Of a DNA stretch of 10,391 nt, positions 1 to 7,246 are shown piece by piece. The notes beneath the pieces were generated by a model. It saw nothing but the letters and a program-made list of their open reading frames with translations, was not told the DNA's origin and searched no databases. The position numbers and the translations under genes were made by a program. The stretch is taken from NCBI GenBank assembly GCA_028293095.1, contig JAQGPK010000189.1:1-10391 (forward strand), written 5' to 3'. Each line of letters begins with the position of its first letter. The stretch's first letter is position 1. This stretch comes from Chlamydiia bacterium. GTDB taxonomy: Bacteria > Chlamydiota > Chlamydiia > Chlamydiales > FEN-1388.

Positions 1-85
1 TCTGTGTTCTCTGTGGTAAAAAATAAGAAACAGTACCGTAACTATTCTTGCTCTTTGCATTTTGCACTTTGCGTTAAAAATAAAA
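1..85 (-). repeat. Dispersed two-module repeat, copy 1 (reverse orientation, cut by window edge)
   Basis: Positions 1-23 read as the reverse complement of a CACAGAG-type module, and 68-80 carry a TTTGCGTTAAAAA module. Together they look like one complete unit in reverse orientation, comparable with the forward unit at 7247-7309. The first 23 bases are an exact inverted match to 118-140. The left edge may continue outside the window. There is no transposase or other coding content; the short plus-strand frame across this region is only translated repeat. Repeats of this general appearance occur in unrelated bacterial genomes as far as I recall, but I cannot verify that here. Confidence 0.7.
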
Positions 86-117
86 GCCGACTCAATATAG
101 TAGGGGCTCTTTTAATT

Positions 118-153
118 TTTTTTACCACAGAGAACACAGAGATCACAGAGAGG
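118..153 (+). repeat. CACAGAG-type repeat module, copy 2 (forward)
   Basis: A T-run is followed by ACCACAGAG and then the near-periodic units AACACAGAG and ATCACAGAG. Positions 118-140 are the exact reverse complement of 1-23, so 1-140 could fold as a long hairpin with 23-bp arms and a loop of about 94 nt. The module translates to residues such as TTENTEITE, a typical repeat-derived artefact and not a protein. Confidence 0.7.
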
Positions 154-240
154 GATTTCTGTACTTCTTCTCCATATAGGGAGTAAATTTTTCCTCGAGT
201 TTGGTCCTAAAGATGGGGTCCACTATATTATCCTCTGTTC

Positions 241-290
241 TTCCTTTGCGTCTTCGCGTCTTTTGTATTTCTTTGCGTTAAAAAATAATT
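241..290 (+). repeat. TTTGCGTTAAA-type repeat module, copy 3
   Basis: Tandem degenerate units of the CTTTGCGTC kind run from 244 to about 262 and end in TTTGCGTTAAAAAA (272-285). Positions 266-286 (21 nt) are identical to 7339-7359, more than 7 kb away, so this is the same repeat family as the copy between asnS and the PsiE-like gene. The stretch between this module and the first gene (291-384) shows only an AT-rich run and the hairpin at 351-373. Confidence 0.7.
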
Positions 291-350
291 AATAAATATA
301 TGAATAGGATAACTTATCGGAAACGAGGGTGAGTTTATAAGCATTAGAAG

Positions 351-373
351 GGCGCAGGGGTAGATCCTGCGCC
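351..373 (-). terminator. Hairpin downstream of the LRR-like gene
   Basis: GGCGCAGG (351-358) pairs perfectly with CCTGCGCC (366-373) around a 7-nt loop. It lies 11 bp past the stop codon of the minus-strand gene at 385. Read on the minus strand it is followed by a T-containing but not pure T tract, so it is a plausible intrinsic terminator, though not a classical one. Confidence 0.45.
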
Positions 374-384
374 ATAGATACCTA

Positions 385-1170
385 TTACTTCGTTGTTCTG
401 GAGACTAATTGGTCTCGAGAGTCGCAACCCTTAAAAATCAATTGCGCAAGATCGGGGAATTTATTCAGCTTTGCTTGAACACCTTCTGAGATGCGGCAAG
501 CTGTAAAGGTAAGACTTCTTAGATTAGGAAAATTCTCTTGAAGCTTTGTAATGGTATGTTCAGTTATCCACATATCGAGAGCTTCTAGAGTATGTAGTTG
601 AGTTCCATACTCTTTCATGGCTCTTTTTTCATCAGCGTTAAGTTTTGCAAAATCAAATCCTTTTTCTTGAAGAAGAGAATTAATCTTTGCTATCCATTCA
701 ATATTCTCAGAACCTTTCTCAAATTGTGTAGGCGATGCTCGAGTACTTTCAAATAAATTTGTTAGCTGCTCTATCTTCTTTTGAAATAAAATCTCATTCG
801 TCGTAGGCGTGATAGATAAATTCTGAATTGAATCTGTTAACTGAACTAGGCTACTATGAAATAAATTGTCTTCATTTTTCATGCGTGTATAGTTAGAGTT
901 CTTTTTAAGTACTTTGAAAGGAATTGTATTTGTTCGATCCTTCAGCACGGTGTCTGCTTTGAAAGTAACAGCTTTTTGTTTAGCTTTTTCTTTCTTAACT
1001 ATAGTCGCATCAATTGATCTTGTTTTGAGGGGAGTAATTCGGCATGCGTTCTGTAGTCGTTCTGCTCTTTCAGAAGGCTTTTCTTTTCTTTCTTGTCGCT
1101 CAGAAGTAGGTGGAAAAAAATCAGAAAAGCTTTGGGACTATAAGGAACTATTTATTGGAAAATAAGACAT
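385..1170 (-). pseudogene. LRR-like protein gene interrupted by an in-frame TAG at codon 11
   Basis: Reading the minus strand from ATG at 1168-1170 gives MSYFPINSSL, then TAG (1138-1140), then an open frame for 250 further residues to TAA at 385-387. The intact gene would encode 261 residues. The stretch after the TAG is protein-like and not random: Ser/Pro/Glu/Arg/Lys-rich to about residue 75, then helical, then two repeats about 24 residues apart (FPNLRSLTFTACRIS near 214 and FPDLAQLIFKGCD near 238) that resemble leucine-rich repeats. TAGG sits 6 nt before the ATG and a good promoter lies just upstream. An automatic start at GTG 946-948 would give only 187 residues and discard the likely true N-terminus. 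The Ser/Ile/Pro-containing start and LRR-type C-terminus suggest a secreted effector-like protein, which is inference. The function is unknown. The TAG may be a real mutation or a sequencing error. Translation could also restart at the GTG. Confidence 0.6.
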
Positions 1171-1203
1171 ACTATACCTAATATTAATATTAATAATAAT
1201 GTA

Positions 1204-1232
1204 ATTATATAGAATTATTTAAATTATTGCAA
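1204..1232 (-). promoter_or_regulatory. Sigma-70-type promoter for the LRR-like gene
   Basis: On the minus strand TTGCAA (1232-1227) is followed after exactly 17 nt by TATAAT (1209-1204). The start codon at 1170 lies about 34 nt beyond the -10 box, with TAGG (1180-1177) as a ribosome binding site. The promoter sits in the very AT-rich 77-bp gap just after the murJ stop codon, so the gene can be transcribed independently of murJ. The call is based on pattern only. Confidence 0.5.
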
Positions 1233-1247
1233 ATAAAATATATTAGT

Positions 1248-2939
1248 TTATTTATTAATAAGTTTAATTCTAAAAAGCCCTAAGAGATCTTGGGATTTTA
1301 CTAACCAAGAAAAGAGAAAGACTAACCCTATAAAAATTCCAGTAGGGATAGCAAGTGCTGTGAATTGATCGAAAGTAGTTACTGGTAAAAGCTCTGCTGT
1401 ATTTGTAAAGATTGTAAAGAGTGAGGCTGGTATTAGAAATTGCGCTTCAATGCACCAGGTAATCACTCCCGCAACTACGCTAATTCCTACGACTTTTAAA
1501 AATTCTTGTGCGCCTTCTTCTGATATAATATGGCCTGATTGCTTTTTAATATATTTATAAAGAAAAAGAACGTTAACCCAAGAAGAGATGCTTGTCGCGA
1601 GTGCCACGCTTAAGGCTTTCCATTCAAGTACAAAAACCATGAAGGCATTCAGAATAAGATTTGTAACTAAGGAAATAATAGCCCCTATTGCCGGAGTGCG
1701 GTAATCCTTATGAGCGTAGAAGGCAGGGGCCAGTACGATAATGAAGCCCATTGGTAAAAGTCCGAGAGCATAGCCGTGTAAACAGCCACTAGTTGTAAAG
1801 ATCGAATGGGCTTGAAAATCGCCTCTTCCATATACCAAATTAATAATATGTGTGCCCATGACATACAAAACAACAGTGCAGGGAAGGAGAAAAGCGGTTA
1901 CGCGCCTTAAGGCAAATTCTAAAAAGTGAAGGTATTCTTGTTTATTTCCAGCTTGGATGGCGCGTGAAAGTGGAGGCAAAATGGCTCCAGAAATTGCAAT
2001 CCCAAAAAGAGCTAGAGGAAGCTGTAGAAGCCGTAGTCCATACCAGAGCTGCGCCGGGCCTTCTAGGTCTGCGTAGCGTGAAAAAAGCGCATCTACTGCG
2101 TTATTAATTTGTGATGCTCCAACGCCAAGGAGTCCTAAAGCAAGTGGCCCCCCAAGACGTTTAATATCGTCTGAGAAAAGCTTGAGTGTGTCAAAGAGCT
2201 TTCCTTGAAGCATAGGGCGTAAGTGGCGCAAGATTGAGGGGATCGTGACAAACCATTGAAAGACGCATCCAATTACAATTGAGGTAGCGATATAGGGCAT
2301 CGCTTCAATGGGCTTAGAATTGCAGAGAAAAAGGGCGCCAATGGTGATGCTAATATTGAAGAAGGCGGGAGCGATACCTGCTGTAAAGTAATGTTTTTGA
2401 CATTGCAGGAGAGCGCTATTAACTCCAAACAGACAGATGGGGAGTAAGCTTGGCATGAGAATAATCATTAACTTGATAATCTCTCGGTTTCCTTCACTCC
2501 AATTGACTACATGTAGAGAAATACCTAGTCCTGCCATGCTGCAAATGATGAGCCCTATCAGAAAAAAAGTAAGTAATACACTCAGATCGCGGAAAAAACG
2601 GAAGGCGCGCTCAGGCGTGTCTTTGCGTAGCTCTTCGAAAAGCGGAATAAAAGCCGACTGAAGGGCTCCTTCGCCAAAGAGACGTCTACAAACGTGAGAT
2701 AGTCTAAAGGCGACAAAGAGGGCAGCGATGGCTTCGTTTGTCCCAAATGAAAAGGCAAGCACCATATCACGGAGCATGCCGGTGACACGGCTTAGTGCGG
2801 TTCCAGAAAGAAAGCGTGTGGCGCTTTGTTTAATGGATGTAATAGAATCTTTTAACAAAGCGAGGTGGTGTGCATCAGTAATGGCTTTGTTTTCTATAGG
2901 AGCTGTCTCTCCTTCAGTCGAGGATGACTGATATACCAC
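1248..2939 (-). CDS. murJ: Lipid II flippase MurJ (MviN)
   Basis: MurJ is an inner-membrane MOP-superfamily transporter that flips lipid II across the membrane for peptidoglycan synthesis. The N-terminal signature is clear: SRVTGMLRD, then FVAFRLSHVCRRLFGEGALQ, and later GVGASQINNAVDALF and LPLALFGIAISGAILPPLSR, followed by many hydrophobic helices consistent with about 14 membrane spans. I prefer GTG at 2937-2939 (563 residues): TGAGG lies 5 nt upstream of it, whereas the longer TTG start at 2961-2963 has no ribosome binding site. An extra polar segment of about 35 residues precedes the first helix compared with E. coli MurJ. By eye alignment, the essential E. coli arginines R18, R24, R52 and R270 correspond to R51, R57, R85 and R303. 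The acidic residues D39, D269 and E273 correspond to A72, L302 and Q306. The gene is divergent from the 638-residue gene and lies near nfo, as recalled for Chlamydia. Confidence 0.95.
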   Translation of the reverse strand: MVYQSSSTEGETAPIENKAITDAHHLALLKDSITSIKQSATRFLSGTALSRVTGMLRDMVLAFSFGTNEAIAALFVAFRLSHVCRRLFGEGALQSAFIPLFEELRKDTPERAFRFFRDLSVLLTFFLIGLIICSMAGLGISLHVVNWSEGNREIIKLMIILMPSLLPICLFGVNSALLQCQKHYFTAGIAPAFFNISITIGALFLCNSKPIEAMPYIATSIVIGCVFQWFVTIPSILRHLRPMLQGKLFDTLKLFSDDIKRLGGPLALGLLGVGASQINNAVDALFSRYADLEGPAQLWYGLRLLQLPLALFGIAISGAILPPLSRAIQAGNKQEYLHFLEFALRRVTAFLLPCTVVLYVMGTHIINLVYGRGDFQAHSIFTTSGCLHGYALGLLPMGFIIVLAPAFYAHKDYRTPAIGAIISLVTNLILNAFMVFVLEWKALSVALATSISSWVNVLFLYKYIKKQSGHIISEEGAQEFLKVVGISVVAGVITWCIEAQFLIPASLFTIFTNTAELLPVTTFDQFTALAIPTGIFIGLVFLFSWLVKSQDLLGLFRIKLINK

Positions 2940-2943
2940 AAAA

Positions 2944-2948
2944 ACCTC
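2944..2948 (-). promoter_or_regulatory. Ribosome binding site deciding the murJ start
   Basis: TGAGG on the minus strand is separated by 5 nt from GTG 2939-2937. The alternative upstream TTG (2963-2961) has no purine-rich element ahead of it, so the GTG start is favoured. Confidence 0.6.
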
Positions 2949-2971
2949 ATAATATATTATCAATTGGATAT

Positions 2972-3000
2972 ACTATACTCTTTAAGGTGATTGATTTGAA
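2972..3000 (-). promoter_or_regulatory. Possible murJ promoter in the divergent region
   Basis: On the minus strand TTCAAA (3000-2995) is followed after 17 nt by TATAGT (2977-2972), placing transcription start about 25 nt before the GTG start of murJ. The same 72-bp divergent region has two overlapping TATACT hexamers on the plus strand (2969-2974 and 2974-2979) that could serve the gene at 3012, but without a convincing -35 box. Confidence 0.35.
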
Positions 3001-3011
3001 GGAGGAAAAGT

Positions 3012-4928
3012 ATGCAAACGGTAAGGGCAGTATCGAGCCCACTTCTCGATCAAAAGGAGCCTTTGCAATTAAAGGCTGGACCTCTCTCTCTTTCAGATCG
3101 CGTAGATGCAATTTCAGGCCCTCTTATTAATGGCAATATGATGTTATTTGAAGCACCAGATCATTTTTTTAAAAATAAGGGTATTATTTCCTCTTCCTCT
3201 ATGAGCGATGCTGTCTTGTCTGCCAAGAAAAAAGAAAGAGAGGCAGTCTCTCAGGCGTTATCACAAGCCGTGCAGCATGAGCTTGAAGATCTCCATCTTG
3301 AATCGATTGAAGATCTTGGAGCTCTGCTCCATGAGCATGTACCTCATAAGACAAACGAAGAGCAGATTGAACGAGAGCTTTGCCGGATTGAGGCGCGACA
3401 AGGGGCTCTGACACCTGAGGAAAAAGAGCGTTTAAAGAGAGAGCTCAGTCAGCGATTTGTTTTTACGGGCAATTTTTCACAAAGCTACACAACGCTTGTT
3501 GATCATATTGTTGCAGTGGCCACATTTGCACAGGAAAGAAAAAATAAAGAATTTCTTTACGAGATTCGTCAAGCATTTGCAAATCCTGCCTATGAATGGA
3601 TCAAGCATGATGAGAAATGTGTAGCTATTCACTTTCTGCATGCGATGGCGCTTGCCTCCTATGCAGAGCCACGCGTACTCCAGGCTTTTTCAGAACTTGG
3701 AGAACATTTAGGGTTTGTGACTGCAGAGGATGCTCGCCCAACAGAGCTGCATGGTTTTTTGCGCAAAGCGCGAGTTTCAGGACATAAGTATGGCCTTATC
3801 AAAAATGATCTTACTATTTCCTATGCCTGGAAGTTTTTTCCTAATGCTTGGGGATCATTTCTCAGTATCAAGTGGGGGAAATGGTTGACTTCAGTATGTG
3901 GATGTAAAAAATATGATCCTCGTAGAGATCTGGAAAATAATGCAGGCGCTTTTTTTGAGGAATCCTTTCAGGTAGGGGAAAATTCTGCAAAAGTCGCAGC
4001 AAGGACAGTCTATACTCCGACTCCCACAGTTGGTGATGAAGTATCACTTGAGGCACGAGCGATTCTCCAAGCCATGGAAAATCGAAAATTCATGAGCAGA
4101 GAGCAGTTGAAAGAAGAGCGCTACCCTTATGTGAAGTGGGCTTTTGTGAATCTACAGAATATCAATTCAAAAGATGAAGGGCCAAGAGCTCTTGCCATCA
4201 TGCAACTCAATGAGGAGTTTCCGCTCTCTTTTGAAGGCATTACAGTATCTGTGGATTCAAAGTTTTATCGGGCAGGTGTTCATGGTCGTGATGAGGCAAA
4301 AATTGAAGCGGCTGTAACGGATGACTCCCCACTGAATGCTGAGTATAAAGAAGTAGTAAGAAAAGAGCTTGTACAAGAGGCGCATTTTCGTTTGAATAAT
4401 CGAATTCAAGCAGCTGATGGCGGGTATTATTTTCCTGATATAGCCTGGAAGTCTGTTATCAATAAAATTATTGATAAAGCGTATGAGGCAGTTATTCATC
4501 ATCAGTTGCCTTTAGGAACTGATCAGAAGGTTTGGAACTGGCAACAGAAAGCAGCCCTTCGAGAGCTTGTTATTTTAGGAATTATGCGCTATTTAGTCGC
4601 ACGTAGTGTGCAAGAGGCAAGTGCGTTACAAGCAGACGCTAAAATTCTTTCAAGTTATGTCTGTAAAGAATGCATGGATCGAGGAGGAAAGGTAAACGCC
4701 TCTTTTCTTTGGGCTCTTGGGGCTGATATCCCTGAAACGCATAAACTTGTCTTTTCTGCCCTCCATGGAAGAGCGCTGTTGAGTCGTAATCGTCTTGTAC
4801 TTGCAGATCGCGTAGAGCCTATGCTGGCAACGGCTATGGTGATCACACAACCGGAAATGCAGATGTTTTTACATGACATTGCCAAATCAGTTGATGTACA
4901 CTCTCAGATTGTAACACCACTTATTTAG
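3012..4928 (+). CDS. Unrecognised 638-residue protein between murJ and nfo
   Basis: I do not recognise a family. The start is firm: AAGGAGG (2999-3005) lies 6 nt before ATG 3012. The protein has no evident signal peptide or long membrane helix. Residues 1-60 are Ser/Leu/Pro-containing and could be a flexible leader. Residues about 66-155 are strongly charged and helical, possibly coiled-coil (KKKEREAVSQALSQ; LTPEEKERLKRELSQ). The remainder is a mixed globular sequence with aromatic patches (WKFFPNAWGSFLSIKWGKWL near 280). Two cysteine pairs stand out: C296/C298 (CGC) and C551/C554 (CKEC), so metal binding or disulfide formation is possible. nfo starts 10 bp after the stop and is probably co-transcribed. 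A secreted host-interaction role is conceivable given the leader and helical region, but nothing in the sequence demonstrates it; a structural or nucleic-acid role is equally open. Confidence 0.85.
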   Translation: MQTVRAVSSPLLDQKEPLQLKAGPLSLSDRVDAISGPLINGNMMLFEAPDHFFKNKGIISSSSMSDAVLSAKKKEREAVSQALSQAVQHELEDLHLESIEDLGALLHEHVPHKTNEEQIERELCRIEARQGALTPEEKERLKRELSQRFVFTGNFSQSYTTLVDHIVAVATFAQERKNKEFLYEIRQAFANPAYEWIKHDEKCVAIHFLHAMALASYAEPRVLQAFSELGEHLGFVTAEDARPTELHGFLRKARVSGHKYGLIKNDLTISYAWKFFPNAWGSFLSIKWGKWLTSVCGCKKYDPRRDLENNAGAFFEESFQVGENSAKVAARTVYTPTPTVGDEVSLEARAILQAMENRKFMSREQLKEERYPYVKWAFVNLQNINSKDEGPRALAIMQLNEEFPLSFEGITVSVDSKFYRAGVHGRDEAKIEAAVTDDSPLNAEYKEVVRKELVQEAHFRLNNRIQAADGGYYFPDIAWKSVINKIIDKAYEAVIHHQLPLGTDQKVWNWQQKAALRELVILGIMRYLVARSVQEASALQADAKILSSYVCKECMDRGGKVNASFLWALGADIPETHKLVFSALHGRALLSRNRLVLADRVEPMLATAMVITQPEMQMFLHDIAKSVDVHSQIVTPLI

Positions 4929-4938
4929 TTAGGAAATT

Positions 4939-5784
4939 ATGAGCGAATTATTATTAGGAGCACATACCTCTGCAGCAGGTGGCGTGCACAATGCAATTTA
5001 TGAAGGAAAAGCCATTGGGGCAACGACGGTACAGCTTTTTACTGCAAATCAGCGTCAGTGGAAGGCCCGCTCTATTGCTCAAGATGAGGTGGACCTTTTT
5101 CAGCGAGCACTTCTAGAGACAGGCTTAAGCCATATTATGAGCCATGATAGCTATCTCATTAACCTTGGTGCTTCAGACCCAGAAATCCTCACAAAAAGCC
5201 GTGCTGCCTTTCGCGCAGAAATTATCAGATGTCTCCAGCTCGGAATCACCTATTTGAATTTTCATCCAGGGGCAGCTCTCAAAGATCCTGTAGAGCTCTG
5301 TTTACAGCGCATTGTAGAGAGTCTGAAAGAGATGAAAGATCTCTTTACAGGAAAAGAGCCTTTACAACTTTTGGTGGAATCTACAGCAGGCCAAGGCTCA
5401 ACTGTTGGTTGGAAGTTTGAAGAGCTTGGTTTTATTGTACATGCTTTGAAACATGATCTTCCTATAGGTATTTGTATCGATACATGCCATGCTTTTGCCG
5501 CAGGTTATGATATTCGTACAAAAGAGGGAGTCGAGAGGGTTGTGGATGATTTCGATGAGCATGTAGGATTAAAATATTTAAAAGCGTTTCATTTGAATGA
5601 TTCTCAGAAAGGATTAGGTTCTCGCGTTGATCGGCATGCTCAACTTGGAGAAGGAATGATTGGCATTGAGTGTTTTCGTGCCATCATGCAGCACCCCAAG
5701 TTGAAGTCTTTGCCAAAATATTTAGAGACCCCCAATCCTGAAATTTGGGAAAAGGAAATCCAGCTCTTGCGAAGCTTTGTCTAA
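4939..5784 (+). CDS. nfo: Endonuclease IV (AP endonuclease)
   Basis: This is a zinc-dependent apurinic/apyrimidinic endonuclease that cleaves 5' to abasic sites in base-excision repair and also removes 3' blocking groups. It is a 281-residue TIM-barrel protein of the usual family length (E. coli Nfo has 285). All nine metal ligands of the E. coli enzyme can be matched by motif: H69 (SHDSYLINL), H109 (NFHPG), E147 (VEST), D181 and H184 (IDTCHAFAAGYD), H218 (FHLNDS), D231 and H233 (RVDRH) and E263 (LETP). The protein should therefore be active. The ATG at 4939 has AGGA about 7 nt upstream and lies 10 bp after the preceding stop, indicating an operon with the unknown gene. Adjacency to murJ and nfo is a chlamydial arrangement as I recall it, here interrupted by the 638-residue gene. 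Confidence 0.97.
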   Translation: MSELLLGAHTSAAGGVHNAIYEGKAIGATTVQLFTANQRQWKARSIAQDEVDLFQRALLETGLSHIMSHDSYLINLGASDPEILTKSRAAFRAEIIRCLQLGITYLNFHPGAALKDPVELCLQRIVESLKEMKDLFTGKEPLQLLVESTAGQGSTVGWKFEELGFIVHALKHDLPIGICIDTCHAFAAGYDIRTKEGVERVVDDFDEHVGLKYLKAFHLNDSQKGLGSRVDRHAQLGEGMIGIECFRAIMQHPKLKSLPKYLETPNPEIWEKEIQLLRSFV

Positions 5785-5795
5785 AACTATATAAT
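5767..5795 (+). promoter_or_regulatory. Promoter for asnS inside the 3' end of nfo
   Basis: TTGCGA (5767-5772) is followed after exactly 17 nt by TATAAT (5790-5795). The -35 box lies in the last codons of nfo and the -10 box just past its stop. Transcription would start near 5802, about 30 nt before the asnS ATG. asnS can therefore be expressed independently of the upstream pair. Confidence 0.5.
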
Positions 5796-5822
5796 TTTTC
5801 ACTTATTCTACTTTTATTGTTT

Positions 5823-5829
5823 GGAGAGG
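5823..5829 (+). promoter_or_regulatory. Ribosome binding site deciding the asnS start
   Basis: GGAGAGG precedes ATG 5833 at normal spacing. The in-frame TTG at 5821 would place this site inside the coding region, so the ATG is the start. The resulting length equals that of E. coli AsnRS. Confidence 0.7.
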
Positions 5830-5832
5830 CGC

Positions 5833-7233
5833 ATGCGCACGAAAATTAAAGAGCTACTTGGTGTTCAAGACCATAGCACGCTTATTGGTAAGACTTTTAC
5901 TGTGAAAGGCTGGATTAAAACTGTCCGCAATCAAAAAAACTTTATCTTTGTTGAATTGAACGATGGCTCCACCTTCCCTAATTTTCAAGTGATCGTCGAA
6001 CCGACTGTTAAAGATTTTGATAAACTGGCTGTCCATATGACAACCGGCGCTTCGATGAGTGCGACAGGGACAGTTATTGAAAGCCCTGGTCAGAATCAGG
6101 CTGTTGAGATGCATGCAACAGAGGCCACTGTTTTAGGGTATAGCGATCCGGAAGTGTATCCCCTGCAAAAAAAGCGTCACTCCTTTGAGTTTTTGCGCAC
6201 CATTGCTCATTTAAGACCGCGCACAAATACATTTGGAGCCGTCGCTCGCGTAAGAAACGCACTTGCTTTTGCAACGCATAGGTTTTTCCAGGAAAGAGGC
6301 TTTTTGTATGTGAATACTCCGATCATTACAGGTTCTGACTGTGAAGGTGCAGGTGAGATGTTTCAAGTGACAACGCTTGACATGAACAACCCACCAAAAA
6401 CTGATAAAGGGGTTGTTGATACCACCAAAGATTTTTTTGCTAAGCCTACCTACCTTACAGTTTCGGGACAGCTTGCTGGCGAGACCTACGCTTGTGGCCT
6501 TTCTGATGTATACACCTTTGGTCCTACTTTCCGTGCGGAAAATTCAAATACCTCGCGCCATCTTGCAGAGTTTTGGATGATTGAGCCAGAAATGGCCTTT
6601 GCTGATCTGAATGACAACATGGAATGTGCTGAAAGCTACATTAAGTATGTGCTCAAAGATGTGCTGACTACATGTAAAGATGATATGAACTTTTTTAATC
6701 AGTTCATTGAACCAGGATGTATTGAGCGTCTTCAAAAAGTGATTGATGTTCCTTTTGAACGCGTAAGCTATACCTACGCGATTCGTGTGCTTCAAAAATC
6801 TGGGAAGACTTTTCAGTTTCCGGTTGAATGGGGATTAGATCTTCAGTCCGAACATGAGCGCTATTTAGCCGAAGAATTTTTTGGAAAGCCTGTGATCCTT
6901 ACCGACTATCCTCGCAAAATTAAATCATTCTATATGCGTGATAATGAAGATGGTAAGACGGTTGCAGCTATGGATGTGATTGTTCCAAAGATCGGCGAGA
7001 TCATTGGTGGAAGCCAGAGAGAAGAGCGCTTTGATCTGATTGAGCGTAAACTACAAGAGTTTGGACTTGCCAAAGAGGCGTACTGGTGGTACCTAGAGCT
7101 TCGTAAGTATGGCTCTGTGCCGCATTCAGGCTTTGGTTGCGGATTTGAGCGCTTAGTACAGTTTGTGACGGGGCTTGATAACATCCGCGATGTTATTCCA
7201 TTCCCACGCTACCCAGGCAATGCCGAATTTTAA
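5833..7233 (+). CDS. asnS: Asparaginyl-tRNA synthetase
   Basis: This class IIb aminoacyl-tRNA synthetase charges tRNA(Asn) with asparagine in the cytoplasm. From ATG 5833 it has 466 residues, the same length as the E. coli enzyme. The N-terminal OB-fold anticodon-binding domain is seen in FTVKGWIKTVRNQKNFIFVE. The catalytic domain carries the motif 2 region TFRAENSNTSRHLAEF (from T232), the conserved GEIIGGSQREER, and motif 3 GFGCGFERL (G433-L441) ending in DVIPFPRYPG. These are AsnRS, not AspRS, signatures, and the sequence resembles the proteobacterial enzyme closely along its length. C436 replaces the Leu of the E. coli motif (GFGLGFERL), which is minor. Chlamydiaceae lack this enzyme and make Asn-tRNA by GatCAB transamidation, so its presence points to a chlamydia-like organism outside that family or to gain by transfer. 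Confidence 0.97.
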   Translation: MRTKIKELLGVQDHSTLIGKTFTVKGWIKTVRNQKNFIFVELNDGSTFPNFQVIVEPTVKDFDKLAVHMTTGASMSATGTVIESPGQNQAVEMHATEATVLGYSDPEVYPLQKKRHSFEFLRTIAHLRPRTNTFGAVARVRNALAFATHRFFQERGFLYVNTPIITGSDCEGAGEMFQVTTLDMNNPPKTDKGVVDTTKDFFAKPTYLTVSGQLAGETYACGLSDVYTFGPTFRAENSNTSRHLAEFWMIEPEMAFADLNDNMECAESYIKYVLKDVLTTCKDDMNFFNQFIEPGCIERLQKVIDVPFERVSYTYAIRVLQKSGKTFQFPVEWGLDLQSEHERYLAEEFFGKPVILTDYPRKIKSFYMRDNEDGKTVAAMDVIVPKIGEIIGGSQREERFDLIERKLQEFGLAKEAYWWYLELRKYGSVPHSGFGCGFERLVQFVTGLDNIRDVIPFPRYPGNAEF

Positions 7234-7246
7234 GGGGTTCTTGCTA

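Larger units (their letters stand above)
1..384. other. Gene-free stretch made of repeat modules
   Basis: No frame here has coding character. The stretch contains the three repeat modules listed separately and a GC-rich hairpin close to the end of the minus-strand gene at 385. Positions 154-240 show nothing recognisable. Confidence 0.6.

Noticed and set aside
4..186. Short plus-strand frame of 60 codons at the left edge
   Set aside because: It is translated repeat: the CACAGAG module yields TTENTEITE, and the frame has no ribosome binding site or coding character.
241..290. Periodic repeats considered as a CRISPR array
   Set aside because: The units are short, degenerate and contiguous with no regular spacers, and no cas genes are present.
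914..1165. Plus-strand frame of 83 codons
   Set aside because: It lies antisense to the N-terminal part of the amber-interrupted minus-strand gene, whose reading frame, promoter and ribosome binding site are better supported.
1171..1247. Very AT-rich stretch considered as a possible replication origin
   Set aside because: It is only 77 bp, with no DnaA-box cluster or origin-associated genes; its composition is explained by a promoter in a short gap.
2940..2963. Longer murJ start at TTG 2963
   Set aside because: There is no ribosome binding site upstream, it adds only eight residues, and GTG 2939 has a well-spaced TGAGG.
5821..5832. Upstream TTG start for asnS
   Set aside because: It would overlap the GGAGAGG ribosome binding site; ATG 5833 gives exactly the usual 466-residue length.
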